DNA of 64,000 nucleotides from Yamadazyma tenuis (taxonomy: Eukaryota > Ascomycota > Pichiomycetes > Serinales > Debaryomycetaceae). Positions within the stretch are counted from its first letter, which is position 1. Each line of letters opens with the position of its first letter. The stretch is taken from assembly GCF_029203305.1 (NCBI RefSeq), contig NC_089461.1, positions 1,364,001 through 1,428,000 on the forward strand, written 5' to 3'. A program made the position numbers and the translations under genes. Below the pieces are notes generated by a model. It made no database searches. It saw only the letters and a list, made by a program, of their open reading frames with translations, and was not told where the DNA came from. Positions 47,380-57,239 of this stretch are shown here, piece by piece.

Positions 47380-49482
47380 ATGACAGGCACTGAAGTTAAG
47401 AGGCAAGAAGGTACGGCAAATGTCGGAGAAATAGATGACATTTTAGATAGACGGACTTTGTTTGTGAGAGGAGTTCCTTTTGATGCTACTTCCGATGAAT
47501 TATCTGAATATTTTTCACAATTTGCACCTGTGAAGCATGCAGTAATTGTCACTGATAATGAACAAAAATCTAGGGGATTTGGATTCGTTTCCTTCACTTT
47601 AGATGAAGATACTGTGTCAGCGTTGGCGGAATCGAAAAAAGCCAAGTTCAAAAACAGATTTTTAAGAGTCGATATGGCAAAAAGAAGAGATCGTAAAGAT
47701 ACTGGAAAAGAACATCGCCCGAAAAGAGAAGCGATAGCTCCAATCGAGAAGAGAAGAGCAAGATTAATTGTCCGTAATTTACCTTGGTCATGCAAGAAGC
47801 CAGAAGTGTTAAGAAACATATTCTCCAAGTATGGTGCTGTTTTTGATGCCTACATTCCAAAGAAGAAGAATGGACAAATGCTTGGATTTGCATTTGTGGT
47901 GATGAAGAAGGACGTGGCAGCCGAGAAGGCAGTCAAAGAATCGGTTGGTTTAAAGATAGACGGCAGGGAAGTAGCAGTGGATTTTGCCGTGGAAAAGTCC
48001 AAATGGGAAGAACTTAAGGAAGATGAAGAAGAAGAAAAGGATGAGGAAGAGGATAATGAGCCAGAAAAGGCCGAAATTGACGAGGACGAGGATGATGATG
48101 GGGAAGAAGAACTTGAAGACGATAACCAAGAAAATGATGATGATGAAGATGAAGATACTGACGCAGAGGATGTGGGGGAATTTGATAGTCTCAACACTCT
48201 CAAAGAGCCAGAGGATGAGCCAGAGGAAAAACCACAAGAAGCTCCACAACCAAAGAAAAACAAGCAAGAAGCCTTTTCAATATTCGTAAGAAACATTCCT
48301 TATGACACTACTGCTGAAGGCTTGAAGGAACATTTTGAAAGATTTGGTTTTGTTAAATATGCTTTACCAGTCAAAGATCGTGAAACTGGGATTTCCAAAG
48401 GATCCGCTTTTGTTGCATTTGTAAAAGAAGAAGCTTACTCCAAGTGTATTGATAATGCCCCAGTTGTCAATTCTTCCAGTTTGTTAATAGCCGACGATGT
48501 TTCTCCAGATTACGTTTTTGAAGGGCGTGTTTTAAATATCACTAGTGCAGTTGATAGGAAGTCGGCCGACATGTTAGCAGAACGTAACGCCGCTAAAAGG
48601 AAGGAAGCCATGGGACAAGAAATTGGACTTAAAGACAGAAGAAACTTGTTTTTGTTGAACGAAGGTAGAATCACCGAGAATTCGAAATTAGCCCAATTCA
48701 TCACTAAAACGGATATGGAAGTCAGAGATAAATCCTACAAGTTAAGAGTTCAACAGTTGAACAAAAACCCTTCTTTGCATCTATCATTGACAAGATTGGC
48801 CATTAGAAACTTGCCTAGAGCCATGAACTCCAAAGCCTTAAAGGCATTAGGTCGTAAAGCTGTTGTTCAATTTGCAACCGAAGTAAAGAATGGGTTAAGA
48901 CAACCCCTTTCCAAAGAAGAAGTGACCAGATCTATTGATAATAAGCATGATAATAAAGACCCCGAAGAGGCCAAACCGAAGAAGTCTAAGAACGCTGGTG
49001 TGGTTAAGCAAGCCAAAGTGGTGATGGAGGTTAAAGGGTCTGGTGAGGTTGGAAGAAGTAGAGGGTATGGGTTCATAGAATTCAGAGATCACAAAGTCGC
49101 CTTAATGGGATTAAGATGGTTAAATGCCCATGAAGTTGGCATTGAAGAAATCTTAGAAGGACTTAATGATGAAGAAAGGAAGTTAGCTGAATTAACCGGT
49201 TTGAACAAGAGAAAATTAATTGTGGAATTTGCAGTTGAAAACTCTCAGGTCGTGAAGAGAAGAAGAGATAAAGTCTATCAGGCCCGAACCCATCACGGTA
49301 AAGACGAAGGAGAAGAGAATGGCTCCCGAAAGCGTCGTTCTTATGACGACCGTAAAGCTGACAAGAAACAAAAGAGAAATGACAAAGCTCCAACGCCTCA
49401 GGCTAAGCCTAAATCAGGACTCAGTGATGATGTCAAACAAATCATTGGAGCTAAGCGTAGAAAGAGAAAGGGGAAGAACTAA
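47380..49482 (+). CDS. NOP4: Nucleolar ribosome-biogenesis protein Nop4 (four RRMs)
   Basis: This encodes 700 residues. RRM1 (about 26-100) has RTLFVRGVPFD and RGFGFVSF; RRM2 (about 129-205) has RLIVRNLPW and LGFAFVVM; a long acidic linker (about 215-285) follows; RRM3 (about 298-390) has FSIFVRNIPYD and GSAFVAF; RRM4 is diverged and interrupted (about 485-620) with LAIRNLP and RGYGFIEF. The C-terminus is basic with a nucleolar look (RKRRSYDDRKADKKQKR, GAKRRKRKGKN). Nop4/Nop77 is needed for 60S subunit assembly and 27S pre-rRNA processing. It lies 235 bp before ITC1. Confidence 0.94.
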   Translation: MTGTEVKRQEGTANVGEIDDILDRRTLFVRGVPFDATSDELSEYFSQFAPVKHAVIVTDNEQKSRGFGFVSFTLDEDTVSALAESKKAKFKNRFLRVDMAKRRDRKDTGKEHRPKREAIAPIEKRRARLIVRNLPWSCKKPEVLRNIFSKYGAVFDAYIPKKKNGQMLGFAFVVMKKDVAAEKAVKESVGLKIDGREVAVDFAVEKSKWEELKEDEEEEKDEEEDNEPEKAEIDEDEDDDGEEELEDDNQENDDDEDEDTDAEDVGEFDSLNTLKEPEDEPEEKPQEAPQPKKNKQEAFSIFVRNIPYDTTAEGLKEHFERFGFVKYALPVKDRETGISKGSAFVAFVKEEAYSKCIDNAPVVNSSSLLIADDVSPDYVFEGRVLNITSAVDRKSADMLAERNAAKRKEAMGQEIGLKDRRNLFLLNEGRITENSKLAQFITKTDMEVRDKSYKLRVQQLNKNPSLHLSLTRLAIRNLPRAMNSKALKALGRKAVVQFATEVKNGLRQPLSKEEVTRSIDNKHDNKDPEEAKPKKSKNAGVVKQAKVVMEVKGSGEVGRSRGYGFIEFRDHKVALMGLRWLNAHEVGIEEILEGLNDEERKLAELTGLNKRKLIVEFAVENSQVVKRRRDKVYQARTHHGKDEGEENGSRKRRSYDDRKADKKQKRNDKAPTPQAKPKSGLSDDVKQIIGAKRRKRKGKN

Positions 49483-49717
49483 ACGCTTTCTGCCGCCGCT
49501 CATTGTATTTTTAGTATTTAATTGCATGTTACCTACACAATACACACTTTGTTATAGAAAAATGGGATGCTGCTGCCTAATACCTTGGTGACACAAAATC
49601 GCGCGAGCGAGTATATTGTTTTTTTGTTAACGTTTTTCAGCTTTAGTTTGATTAAAAATTCAGAACCTCAAAACCACTTTTTCTAACACGAACCATCAGT
49701 AGGATTTACCTTAAGCA

Positions 49718-52700
49718 ATGGTATTATATAAGAGAAAGCAGGTTCAAGTGGTTGTAGTGAACAAGCTTCCCCAAGATTTATCCACTGAAGTCTGGTATAT
49801 TCCTCAGACCAAAGAATGGTTTTTGAACTACGAAGATTACTTGGCCCGAATGGATTATTATCAACGGCGGAAATTTGTTTGTGAAATAACCGGAAACTCT
49901 TGTTTGACGTTCTTTGAAGCGTTAGAAAGTGAAACCAAAGAGGTTAAAGACGTTGAACGAAACTTTCCAGAAGCCTTAAAGGGTCATATATTACGATTTC
50001 TTCAATTCAATAGAATCACCAGGTTGGATCAACTTGTTGATAAAGTTTATCTGCAATTCAAGAACAACTATTTCCCTGGAGAATATGTGTTGTTGAAAGG
50101 TATAACTATAAATGGAATGGTTGGAGAGCTTTCAGCTGTTAAACAAAGAGGATTGATCAGAGAGAAAGTCGAACCATCTAATGCTGCCCCCAAATATTTG
50201 GTTGTAAGGCTATCAGATAATCAACAAGCTATTGCCACGAGTGCAAAGGTCACGAGAGATAGAAATCATTTTACCAAATGGCTTATCAAGACGTTTATCA
50301 AGTTGACTATGGCAAGATCTCATAGGATTGGGGCTCCATGGGTTGTTAAAGATAAATATGCAAAAAGATACAGAATCCCTCAAGAATATCCTCCTGATTT
50401 GAAACATTTTGAAGCATCCACCGCTATACACGATGACTCAGATGATGCAGATCCAAGTCTGATGCGGCATTTCACACTTATCTCTGCAAGTAAGAAGGTT
50501 AATATCAAGTTCCTAGAAGATCATTCCGCCAGAAAGAAAGACGCCTCAAAGCCAGGTACGTTTTTGTTGGGCTCAGAGAAACTCCTCTCGAAGAAGCCAA
50601 CAGTTGATAGTATTCTAGATGGGAAAGCACCTACACATACACCTCAACCAGAACTCCCAAAAGACAAACGGTTTCCTATTCATTATTTACCAGATCACCT
50701 CAAACAAGAGGCTAGTGTGTATGGTGAAGGTGTTAACTGCAACAGGCCTGGAACAATTGCTTCTTTGCAGGCTTCAGGAATACCACCCACTAAAAGAAAC
50801 ATGGTAACCGACTTGAACATAAAATTCGATATTCAAAACTCTAAGCCTACTCCATATAAGTTCAAATTACCAGAGAATTCAAGTTTCTGGAACAAACATT
50901 TGCTTGAATTGATTGAACAAAAGGAGGAACTAAACAAGGAGGAACAGGTGGAAGGAACTAAGATAAAACTGGAATCATCGCAAGTCATCACAATTAGCGA
51001 ACTGGATACTGATGTTCTAGATAAGGAAACAGAAGAAGACAATGAAGTAGCGGATGTGAAAAAGGATGAGGTCGACGAAAGTTTGTTAGCCATAGATAAG
51101 TCCAAGTTAGTACCAGCTCACCTTGTTTGTATCGAGCAAGCTTTAGAGTGCTGGAGCTTTCTCAACATCTACCATTCCCCATTGAAAATCGATACATTCA
51201 CATTTGATGATTTCATTTACAGCATGGGCTGGAATTATGAACAGTTCTCAAATTTGGGTAGATGTGAATTGCTTGATGAAATCTGGTGTAGCGTATTGAG
51301 TGCCATTGTGTCGAATAGACTACCTTCTGCGGCAGATGTTAGGACCTACAGGGAGAACGGTGAGGTTTATGGATTACAGATTAAGATTCCATCAACGAAC
51401 TCATACATCAACCCTTCTAAAGATGAAGATGAAGAGCTTATAAAAGGTTCGGAAAGCGACGAAGAAAACAATAGCAAGTCCCTTAGTGATGGCGAAGATG
51501 ACAACGATTCCGACTCCGAGGTTGGTAATAAAGAAAAGCCTATAGATATTGAGAACAATAATGTCGATTCTCAACAAGATGGAGATGAAGCAGATGATGA
51601 ACAGGAAGACGAGGATGATGGTGAAGAGAAAAATGAAGACCAAGCTGGTGATGATGACGAAGACGAACCCAGAGACCATAATGCCTATCAAATTATGAAC
51701 TATCGTGGAACTACATGGCATGATAGGTTACGGAGGCGTAACTTCAGAGATGGTAATTGGCAAACTATTCTTTTGGGGGTGTTATCTCTTGTTGATAATC
51801 TTCCCAAATACGAAGAGACCATTGATCGTGTTTACAAAATCTTAGGGCCACTCGACCAACCAGCAACTACTTCCACTACTTTAAATCAGTTCTACAAGCG
51901 CATGGATATCAACTTGAGGATTGAAACTTTGAATATTTTGTGTGAATTATTGTCTACTAGTGACATGGTGAGATCATATATTGATAGAAGCTTGGAGGAA
52001 TCAACGGTGTTGAGAAGAAAAAGATTGGATAACATAAAAGAATACAAGCTTAGCGTGGAGAAAGCTCAAGGCCTTCACAATATTATTTACGAGAAGTTCT
52101 TGGAATTGAATATGATCAAAGTGACGGAAGAGGAGTTGAAAAAGAGGCCAAGGTTTGAATTAACACAATTCGAAATGTCCCAAGCTGAAGCTGAACTTGC
52201 CGCAAAGGATTCAACTTTTGCTGATCTTTGTGAACAAAGAAAGCAAGTTCTGGTCACAATAGATGAGTTGAAAAGAGAAAAGAAGTCTTTTGAAAGACAG
52301 TTGGTTGAAAGAGACTGCCAGAGGGTTCGGTGCTTGGGCAAGGATAGATTGTATAATAGATATTGGTGGTTTGAAAATAACGGTTTGCCAACCTTGCATG
52401 GAACTGCTGAGGATGATGAAGATAATGAAGATGTTAGGATGGATGAAGAAGACGATTCTTCAGATGAAGTGCAAGAAGAGACTTACTTAATGGGTAAGTT
52501 ATGGGTCCAAGGTCCTTCTCAAGATGATGTACGAATCCACCTAAAAGCAGAAGAACTCAAGGATTATCATGATGATTCCCCCTTTAAGTCAATTCTCAAA
52601 AAGCCATCCACTGACAGTATAATTACTGACTACGATAATAATATTGTGAAGGAGCTCGATTTCCGTGAATTCCCTAGACTGTTCTTGAAACTTTCCCAGA

Positions 52701-53410
52701 ATTTTGGGCTTAACTTCAGCACCAATAGTATTCTGAAATTGCAAGACAATAAAGCTGAGCTGATAATCATAGACAAATGGGGAGGTGTCAAGCCATCTAT
52801 AAACCATTTACTGTTATCACCTATGGAGAGGAAAATAATTGAAGAATGTCCTGATCCTTTATTCAATGGGTCTTCTTGGAGATATTATGATCTGACAGAT
52901 GATATAGAAAATGTCATTAAATGGTTAAACCCTTATGGGGTAAGAGAGTCACAGTTGAAGAAAGAGCTTATAGGCGTTAAAGATGCTATTTGCTTTAGTA
53001 TAGAAGCCAGAAATAAGGCATTATCCAACCACAGTAAATTGGAACAGCAAAACAAGCTCATGTCGCAAATGAAAGATATTGATGAAAAATTGGCCCATCT
53101 TTCTCCTGAACAAGAGAGCGAGGATGAAGAAGATGATGAAATCGATTTCAAAAGCAAAAGAAAGAGAAAACTAAGAACGAAGCCAAAATCTAAGAAACGG
53201 CAAAAGTCGTTTGAAGACATCATGAAGAGTGGTACTTCTGAAGAGCTCCAGCAAATGAAAGAGAACTTGGAACAAGAATTAAGAAATGTCGAAGAGAAAA
53301 GAGAATCAACCAGAGCTTTAGAATGGGTCAATGCGACTGCTATTGAGTTATTTGACAAATCTTTATATGACGGAGGAGATCGTTATGTCAAGTCAAGAGG
53401 AAGAAAATAA
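49718..53410 (+). CDS. ITC1: ISWI chromatin-remodelling complex subunit Itc1
   Basis: This encodes 1230 residues. A WAC domain opens the protein (TEVWYIPQTKEWFLNYEDYL, EVWYIP about 25-30, then FFEALESETKE and LVDKVYLQFKNNYFPGEY). A DDT domain follows near 470-530 (ECWSFLNIYHSPLKIDTFTFDDF). WHIM-type motifs are near 700-745 and 865-890 (CLGKDRLYNRYWWFENNGLP), and acidic and basic linkers separate them. This is the ACF1/WSTF-like partner of Isw2 in yeast, which spaces nucleosomes and represses early meiotic and other genes. The C-terminus ends basic (VKSRGRK). An in-frame CTG at 50051 within VYLQFK may be Ser. Confidence 0.92.
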   Translation: MVLYKRKQVQVVVVNKLPQDLSTEVWYIPQTKEWFLNYEDYLARMDYYQRRKFVCEITGNSCLTFFEALESETKEVKDVERNFPEALKGHILRFLQFNRITRLDQLVDKVYLQFKNNYFPGEYVLLKGITINGMVGELSAVKQRGLIREKVEPSNAAPKYLVVRLSDNQQAIATSAKVTRDRNHFTKWLIKTFIKLTMARSHRIGAPWVVKDKYAKRYRIPQEYPPDLKHFEASTAIHDDSDDADPSLMRHFTLISASKKVNIKFLEDHSARKKDASKPGTFLLGSEKLLSKKPTVDSILDGKAPTHTPQPELPKDKRFPIHYLPDHLKQEASVYGEGVNCNRPGTIASLQASGIPPTKRNMVTDLNIKFDIQNSKPTPYKFKLPENSSFWNKHLLELIEQKEELNKEEQVEGTKIKLESSQVITISELDTDVLDKETEEDNEVADVKKDEVDESLLAIDKSKLVPAHLVCIEQALECWSFLNIYHSPLKIDTFTFDDFIYSMGWNYEQFSNLGRCELLDEIWCSVLSAIVSNRLPSAADVRTYRENGEVYGLQIKIPSTNSYINPSKDEDEELIKGSESDEENNSKSLSDGEDDNDSDSEVGNKEKPIDIENNNVDSQQDGDEADDEQEDEDDGEEKNEDQAGDDDEDEPRDHNAYQIMNYRGTTWHDRLRRRNFRDGNWQTILLGVLSLVDNLPKYEETIDRVYKILGPLDQPATTSTTLNQFYKRMDINLRIETLNILCELLSTSDMVRSYIDRSLEESTVLRRKRLDNIKEYKLSVEKAQGLHNIIYEKFLELNMIKVTEEELKKRPRFELTQFEMSQAEAELAAKDSTFADLCEQRKQVLVTIDELKREKKSFERQLVERDCQRVRCLGKDRLYNRYWWFENNGLPTLHGTAEDDEDNEDVRMDEEDDSSDEVQEETYLMGKLWVQGPSQDDVRIHLKAEELKDYHDDSPFKSILKKPSTDSIITDYDNNIVKELDFREFPRLFLKLSQNFGLNFSTNSILKLQDNKAELIIIDKWGGVKPSINHLLLSPMERKIIEECPDPLFNGSSWRYYDLTDDIENVIKWLNPYGVRESQLKKELIGVKDAICFSIEARNKALSNHSKLEQQNKLMSQMKDIDEKLAHLSPEQESEDEEDDEIDFKSKRKRKLRTKPKSKKRQKSFEDIMKSGTSEELQQMKENLEQELRNVEEKRESTRALEWVNATAIELFDKSLYDGGDRYVKSRGRK

Positions 53411-53486
53411 GTATATGTAGTTTTGTGGTAATGCTAATTTGTATTATGCAAGTAAATAAAAATACAGTTTTGTGAGTTCGTTTATA

Positions 53487-54446
53487 TCAATATCTGCTTC
53501 TCTTATTAGCGTCATTATAATCGTAATGTCGTCTTTTGTTATTCTGGTTTCTTGTTAACTCGGCAAGCTCCTTCAACTTTAGTTCTTTTTCTTTCTCTTG
53601 TTGGGCCATCATCTCTTTTCTAAGTTCGTTTCTGATTTTGATATCTTCTCTGGCCTGCTTTTCCGCATCATCCAAAGCAGAAGTCAACTCGGACAACTTG
53701 CTCAAGTTCACAGAATGTGTCTCATTGGAGGTGGATGCCTGCATTCTTTTGTCTAGGGATATGGTAAACCCTTGGCTATTTTTCCAATTTGAGACTGCAG
53801 CAGGAATTTTCCACTTTGCTTGTTCTTCCTTTGTGAGCTTTTCAGATCCGGTAGTATTCTTTAATATTGGAGCAGGTGGCGATGGTTCTGTGTGTCTGTT
53901 CTTTCTCAATTTATGCTTTGGGGGTAGCATTGGATCCTCTTGATAATTCTTGATCTGAATTTGTCTTTCTCTTCCCCGTTCCTCACCCAATACATCAGAC
54001 GATGTTACATTGGCATACTGAGTGCTTTCTTTGTTATCTTCACCTGATTGTTGGCTGATTAACTGTTTGATTACTAGTTCAGTTTCCTCCACGCATTTTT
54101 GAACTGAATCATCTGGGCAGGTAGCTAGGGTTTGTTTAGGGAAACTGTGCTTTAAGTTTGGAAATCTTTTTTTCAAAGGAATGGTATCCTCATAAGAGGA
54201 GTGAAATCTGTGGTCCGATGCCTGTGCAGCAATTGTCATATTGTAGTTCAAAGTGCCATCCTTATTGAGATAGAATTTTGAAAGAGTGGAATGCAGATTT
54301 GAGTTGTCGTTGTGAACCACTTGCACTTGCAGCTCCTTTTCGGGCACAACAAGAACCCGTGTGTTTATATTGCTCTTTTTGGATCCCAACTTTATGGGTT
54401 GGAAGTAATCCGAGTGCTTGGGTCTCAGTAATAAAGAGCTAAACAT
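53487..54446 (-). CDS. PRP45: Splicing factor Prp45 (SNW/SKIP)
   Basis: This encodes 319 residues from the ATG at 54446; the frame extends 22 codons upstream only to a GTG. The SNW core is present: SYEDTIPLKKRFPNL, then EDPMLPPKHKLRKNRHTEPS and PAPILKNTTGSEKLTKEEQAKW, then KIPAAVSNWKNSQGFTISLDKR. The C-terminus is a charged helix (EMMAQQEKEKELKLKELAEL) and a basic tail. Prp45 is a spliceosome component of the Prp19-associated set, needed for the second step and for Prp22 recruitment. Its short length compared with animal SKIP is normal for yeasts. It converges on ITC1. Confidence 0.94.
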   Translation of the reverse strand: MFSSLLLRPKHSDYFQPIKLGSKKSNINTRVLVVPEKELQVQVVHNDNSNLHSTLSKFYLNKDGTLNYNMTIAAQASDHRFHSSYEDTIPLKKRFPNLKHSFPKQTLATCPDDSVQKCVEETELVIKQLISQQSGEDNKESTQYANVTSSDVLGEERGRERQIQIKNYQEDPMLPPKHKLRKNRHTEPSPPAPILKNTTGSEKLTKEEQAKWKIPAAVSNWKNSQGFTISLDKRMQASTSNETHSVNLSKLSELTSALDDAEKQAREDIKIRNELRKEMMAQQEKEKELKLKELAELTRNQNNKRRHYDYNDANKRSRY

Positions 54447-54631
54447 GTTGATTATGAATATTACGATGCCTCGCTGCGAAAGGCATCTCGATTTTGGCTG
54501 CGATAAAGACACAACAGTAAATTAGTTACGGAGCATATTTACGAAGCCATGTTTACTTTAAGCTATTGGTGTGGCACTACTGGTCATAAACTGTGTATTT
54601 ATCAAAGAGATTCTATTCTAATCTAATCATA

Positions 54632-55723
54632 TTAGAAGATACCAAATCTTTGGCACAACATAAATATGTTCCTGAAAAAAGAGTTGACAGGTTTGATTTC
54701 CCGGTGATCTGGATCCACAGGAGACTTATAATCAGACTCTTTCATGTCGCTGAAGGCCAAAAACAAATTGAAGATGTAGCCCGCTAATTTCTGTTTGAAC
54801 TCCAACTTCACATTTGTCAGATCCTCTGCCAACAAATCTGTCTCTTTGGGAACATTGCTCATCTTGTGCTCATACATTCGGCCGGGGTCATCCGTCAACA
54901 CTCCGTATTCTTCCACTTGGAAGGATTTACATACCTTCACGAAATAGTCGTATTGGTAAGTATTGTTGATTGTCCAGGTGTATAAACACATGGAATTTGC
55001 CTTGAGAAGAGGCATGAACTTCGTCAAAAACTCTTGTGACCAAGTCAGTAAATAAAGCAAAGATACTCCAGAAACTTTATACAAATGTCTCTGCTTGCCG
55101 TAAACTTGTTCCAAGTAATGGTTATAGTAGATGAACTCAGAGGACCTCTCGCAAGAACCAGAAATATGAATGAGTTGAACAGGAACTTCAAACTTGTACT
55201 TCTGATGTAAATCCTGGAAATATTCGTCTTGGTTGATATACTTGACAAAGTCAAGATCCCACACACCAAACTGAAGACGTTTGAGCCAATAGTTGAGGTC
55301 ATTTTTGGTTGCAAGGATCTGCTGGAAAACAGACTTCAAGATCCTAGGCTTGTTATATGTCTTAATATCCAACATAACTGTTCTATCTTCATTTTCAGTG
55401 TTGGAAATAATGAACTTCAACACCGTTTCAAATGTCAATAACTTGTCACCAGTTACCTTGTTCCTGAGGTCTTTCAAATCCTCTTCATATGAACTGGTGG
55501 TGATATTGTAATCTGCTTCCAGGCCATCAGGCTTGACATATGTTCTTTTGGTGTTCACATCATGTGATACGACAACAACATCGTCCCGGGTCAAGTACAA
55601 GTCGGTTTCGAAGTTGGTGGCACCTGCTTCAAAGCACTTGGTAAATCCTAAAATGGTGTTCTCGGGGTATTTTCCTTTGTAACCTCGATGACCAGATATT
55701 ATTGGCATGAAATTTTCAAACAT
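54632..55723 (-). CDS. PGC1: Phosphatidylglycerol phospholipase C, GDPD family
   Basis: This encodes 363 residues. The glycerophosphodiester phosphodiesterase core reads IISGHRGYKGKYPENTILGF, FETDLYLTRDDVVVVSHD and MLDIKTYNK, supplying the two catalytic His and the metal-binding Glu and Asp residues. A C-terminal hydrophobic segment (QKLAGYIFNLFLAF) fits the tail anchor of Pgc1. Pgc1 degrades phosphatidylglycerol to diacylglycerol, limiting its build-up in mitochondria and lipid droplets. The upstream gene lies on the same strand 500 bp away. Confidence 0.9.
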   Translation of the reverse strand: MFENFMPIISGHRGYKGKYPENTILGFTKCFEAGATNFETDLYLTRDDVVVVSHDVNTKRTYVKPDGLEADYNITTSSYEEDLKDLRNKVTGDKLLTFETVLKFIISNTENEDRTVMLDIKTYNKPRILKSVFQQILATKNDLNYWLKRLQFGVWDLDFVKYINQDEYFQDLHQKYKFEVPVQLIHISGSCERSSEFIYYNHYLEQVYGKQRHLYKVSGVSLLYLLTWSQEFLTKFMPLLKANSMCLYTWTINNTYQYDYFVKVCKSFQVEEYGVLTDDPGRMYEHKMSNVPKETDLLAEDLTNVKLEFKQKLAGYIFNLFLAFSDMKESDYKSPVDPDHREIKPVNSFFRNIFMLCQRFGIF

Positions 55724-56223
55724 GGTTTTATAGAATTAACTGAAAAGGAACTTGGGGTTAAGAAGCAACAAGTTACGACTTATATAAGGTGATGGCAATG
55801 CAGCACGTTTTTCATGAGCTTACAGAATATGAGAATCGCAATATTTTACGTGCATAGACGTCACTTGTGCGGCGTGAATATTTATTCAGTCTTGAGGAAA
55901 ACTTTGGGCAGAAGCGGAGACGGTGAGTTTATCATATAGGGGTCAGTTTTGTTTGGGGTTGGCTCCCCCTTATGCATTAAGTACAGAACATATAAGATTT
56001 CAGACACCGATGTGACTCGGAAAGGATATGCTGTGGCTCATTCCATGAAAGAACAAGCGGCTGCAAAAATGGAGTTCAATCGGGTTCAGCTATATACATG
56101 GTTATTAGTCACCTTAGTCGCAACAAAGTCGACTTTCTGTAGCGTCTCGTTTTATAGTACTATCAAGTACATGCTGACTTTGGTACCTAATGGTGGGATA
56201 TCGCATCGACAAACCCAACCCAC
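55724..56223. other. Intergenic region, 500 bp
   Basis: This is the PGC1 promoter region and the 3' flank of the next minus-strand gene. A plus-strand frame at 55949-56227 begins at a TTG, ends inside the neighbour and shows no family pattern, so no gene is called here. Confidence 0.5.
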
Positions 56224-57144
56224 TTAATCTATTACAACAACCTTTTCAGGTCTTTGTTCCGTTCCATTTTCTGCTTCTTTAGGATCCAGCAGCCTTGATC
56301 GGAGTAGCTTATCCCTAATACTATTGATGAAGTCGAAAAGATAAAGCAGTTCATCCATAGTTCCAAGAATGTATGCTTGATCCAAGTTTGAGGTACGACA
56401 AAGATCAAGGCAAATTTCCAAATCTTCTTGATATATCATTGGCCCGTACTTGGTTGCGGCAGAGTACTTTGCCATAAACCCAACCAAAACATCTAGTATC
56501 ATAATATTGGGATCAAAGTGTTCAACCAAACATTCAAGAATCTTTGGCCATCCTATAGCATTTGGGGGACTATCCGGATTATCCTCAAGCCATATTTTAG
56601 GTGCTAAGTTTTGCAAAAATACCAACTTATTCTGTTCATAGTACATTCCAATTAGTTGAAGTCCATATTTTGAGGTATACCTAGTAGCCTTTTTATGGTC
56701 AGGATGCATCAGGCCCTTATCGTCGGCACCCAGAAAACACCGAACAATTTTTCTTGCTGCCGCTTTGAAAACGAAATCCCCTTCATCGTCAGTGAGGTAC
56801 TTGACAACCGAAGGATCTAAGGCCTTAGTCACTTCTTCCATTGGCACAAAGTTATCTGGGTTACTGAAGTAGGGGTGTTTTGACTGAGAAGTTAAGAGCA
56901 TTTGGAACTGCTTGTTTGTAATTCCAGCGGCGTCAATGATTTTCATCACCGTGGAGTACTCTTCAAGGACAATGGGAAGATTAGGAATTGAAACGGCAGA
57001 CTTGAGGATCTCGTTTTCTTTCCTCAATCGCTCAATTTCGTTTTTCATCAGGAGAATATCACGCTCTCTACGATACTTGAGTTCCTTCTGGGCTTTTCTC
57101 ATCTGCTCAAGCCTATGGGCCCTGGCTTCATCCACTGGCTTCAT
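56224..57144 (-). CDS. Unrecognised protein with N-terminal coiled coil
   Basis: This encodes 306 residues. I do not recognise the family. The N-terminus is highly charged and helical (residues 1-50, RAHRLEQMRKAQKELKYRRE then EIERLRKENEILKSA), with spaced Leu residues like a short leucine zipper, but there is no bZIP basic signature (NxxAAxxSR). Residues about 55-285 look globular and largely alpha-helical: FLGADDKGLMHPDH, KYGLQLIGMYYEQNKLVFLQ, GWPKILECLVEHFDPNIMILDVL, and DLCRTSNLDQAYILGTMDELL. The end is acidic to hydrophobic (EKVVVID). There is no signal peptide or membrane span. It lies between PGC1 and NPY1, all on the minus strand; NPY1 is 95 bp upstream. Confidence 0.75.
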   Translation of the reverse strand: MKPVDEARAHRLEQMRKAQKELKYRRERDILLMKNEIERLRKENEILKSAVSIPNLPIVLEEYSTVMKIIDAAGITNKQFQMLLTSQSKHPYFSNPDNFVPMEEVTKALDPSVVKYLTDDEGDFVFKAAARKIVRCFLGADDKGLMHPDHKKATRYTSKYGLQLIGMYYEQNKLVFLQNLAPKIWLEDNPDSPPNAIGWPKILECLVEHFDPNIMILDVLVGFMAKYSAATKYGPMIYQEDLEICLDLCRTSNLDQAYILGTMDELLYLFDFINSIRDKLLRSRLLDPKEAENGTEQRPEKVVVID

Positions 57145-57239
57145 CTCCTAATAAGGTTCAAGATATGATTACTAATTCGCGAAGGGCTTGTATCATTATG
57201 TATGGAAAAGGTGAGAAAAGGCTGCGAAATGTGTGTAGA

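Noticed and set aside
47984..48289. Lys/Met-rich ORF inside NOP4
   Set aside because: It is the shifted frame of the acidic GAA/GAT-rich linker of Nop4.
55949..56227. Plus-strand ORF of 92 codons
   Set aside because: It starts with TTG, ends inside the neighbouring gene on the other strand, and looks random.
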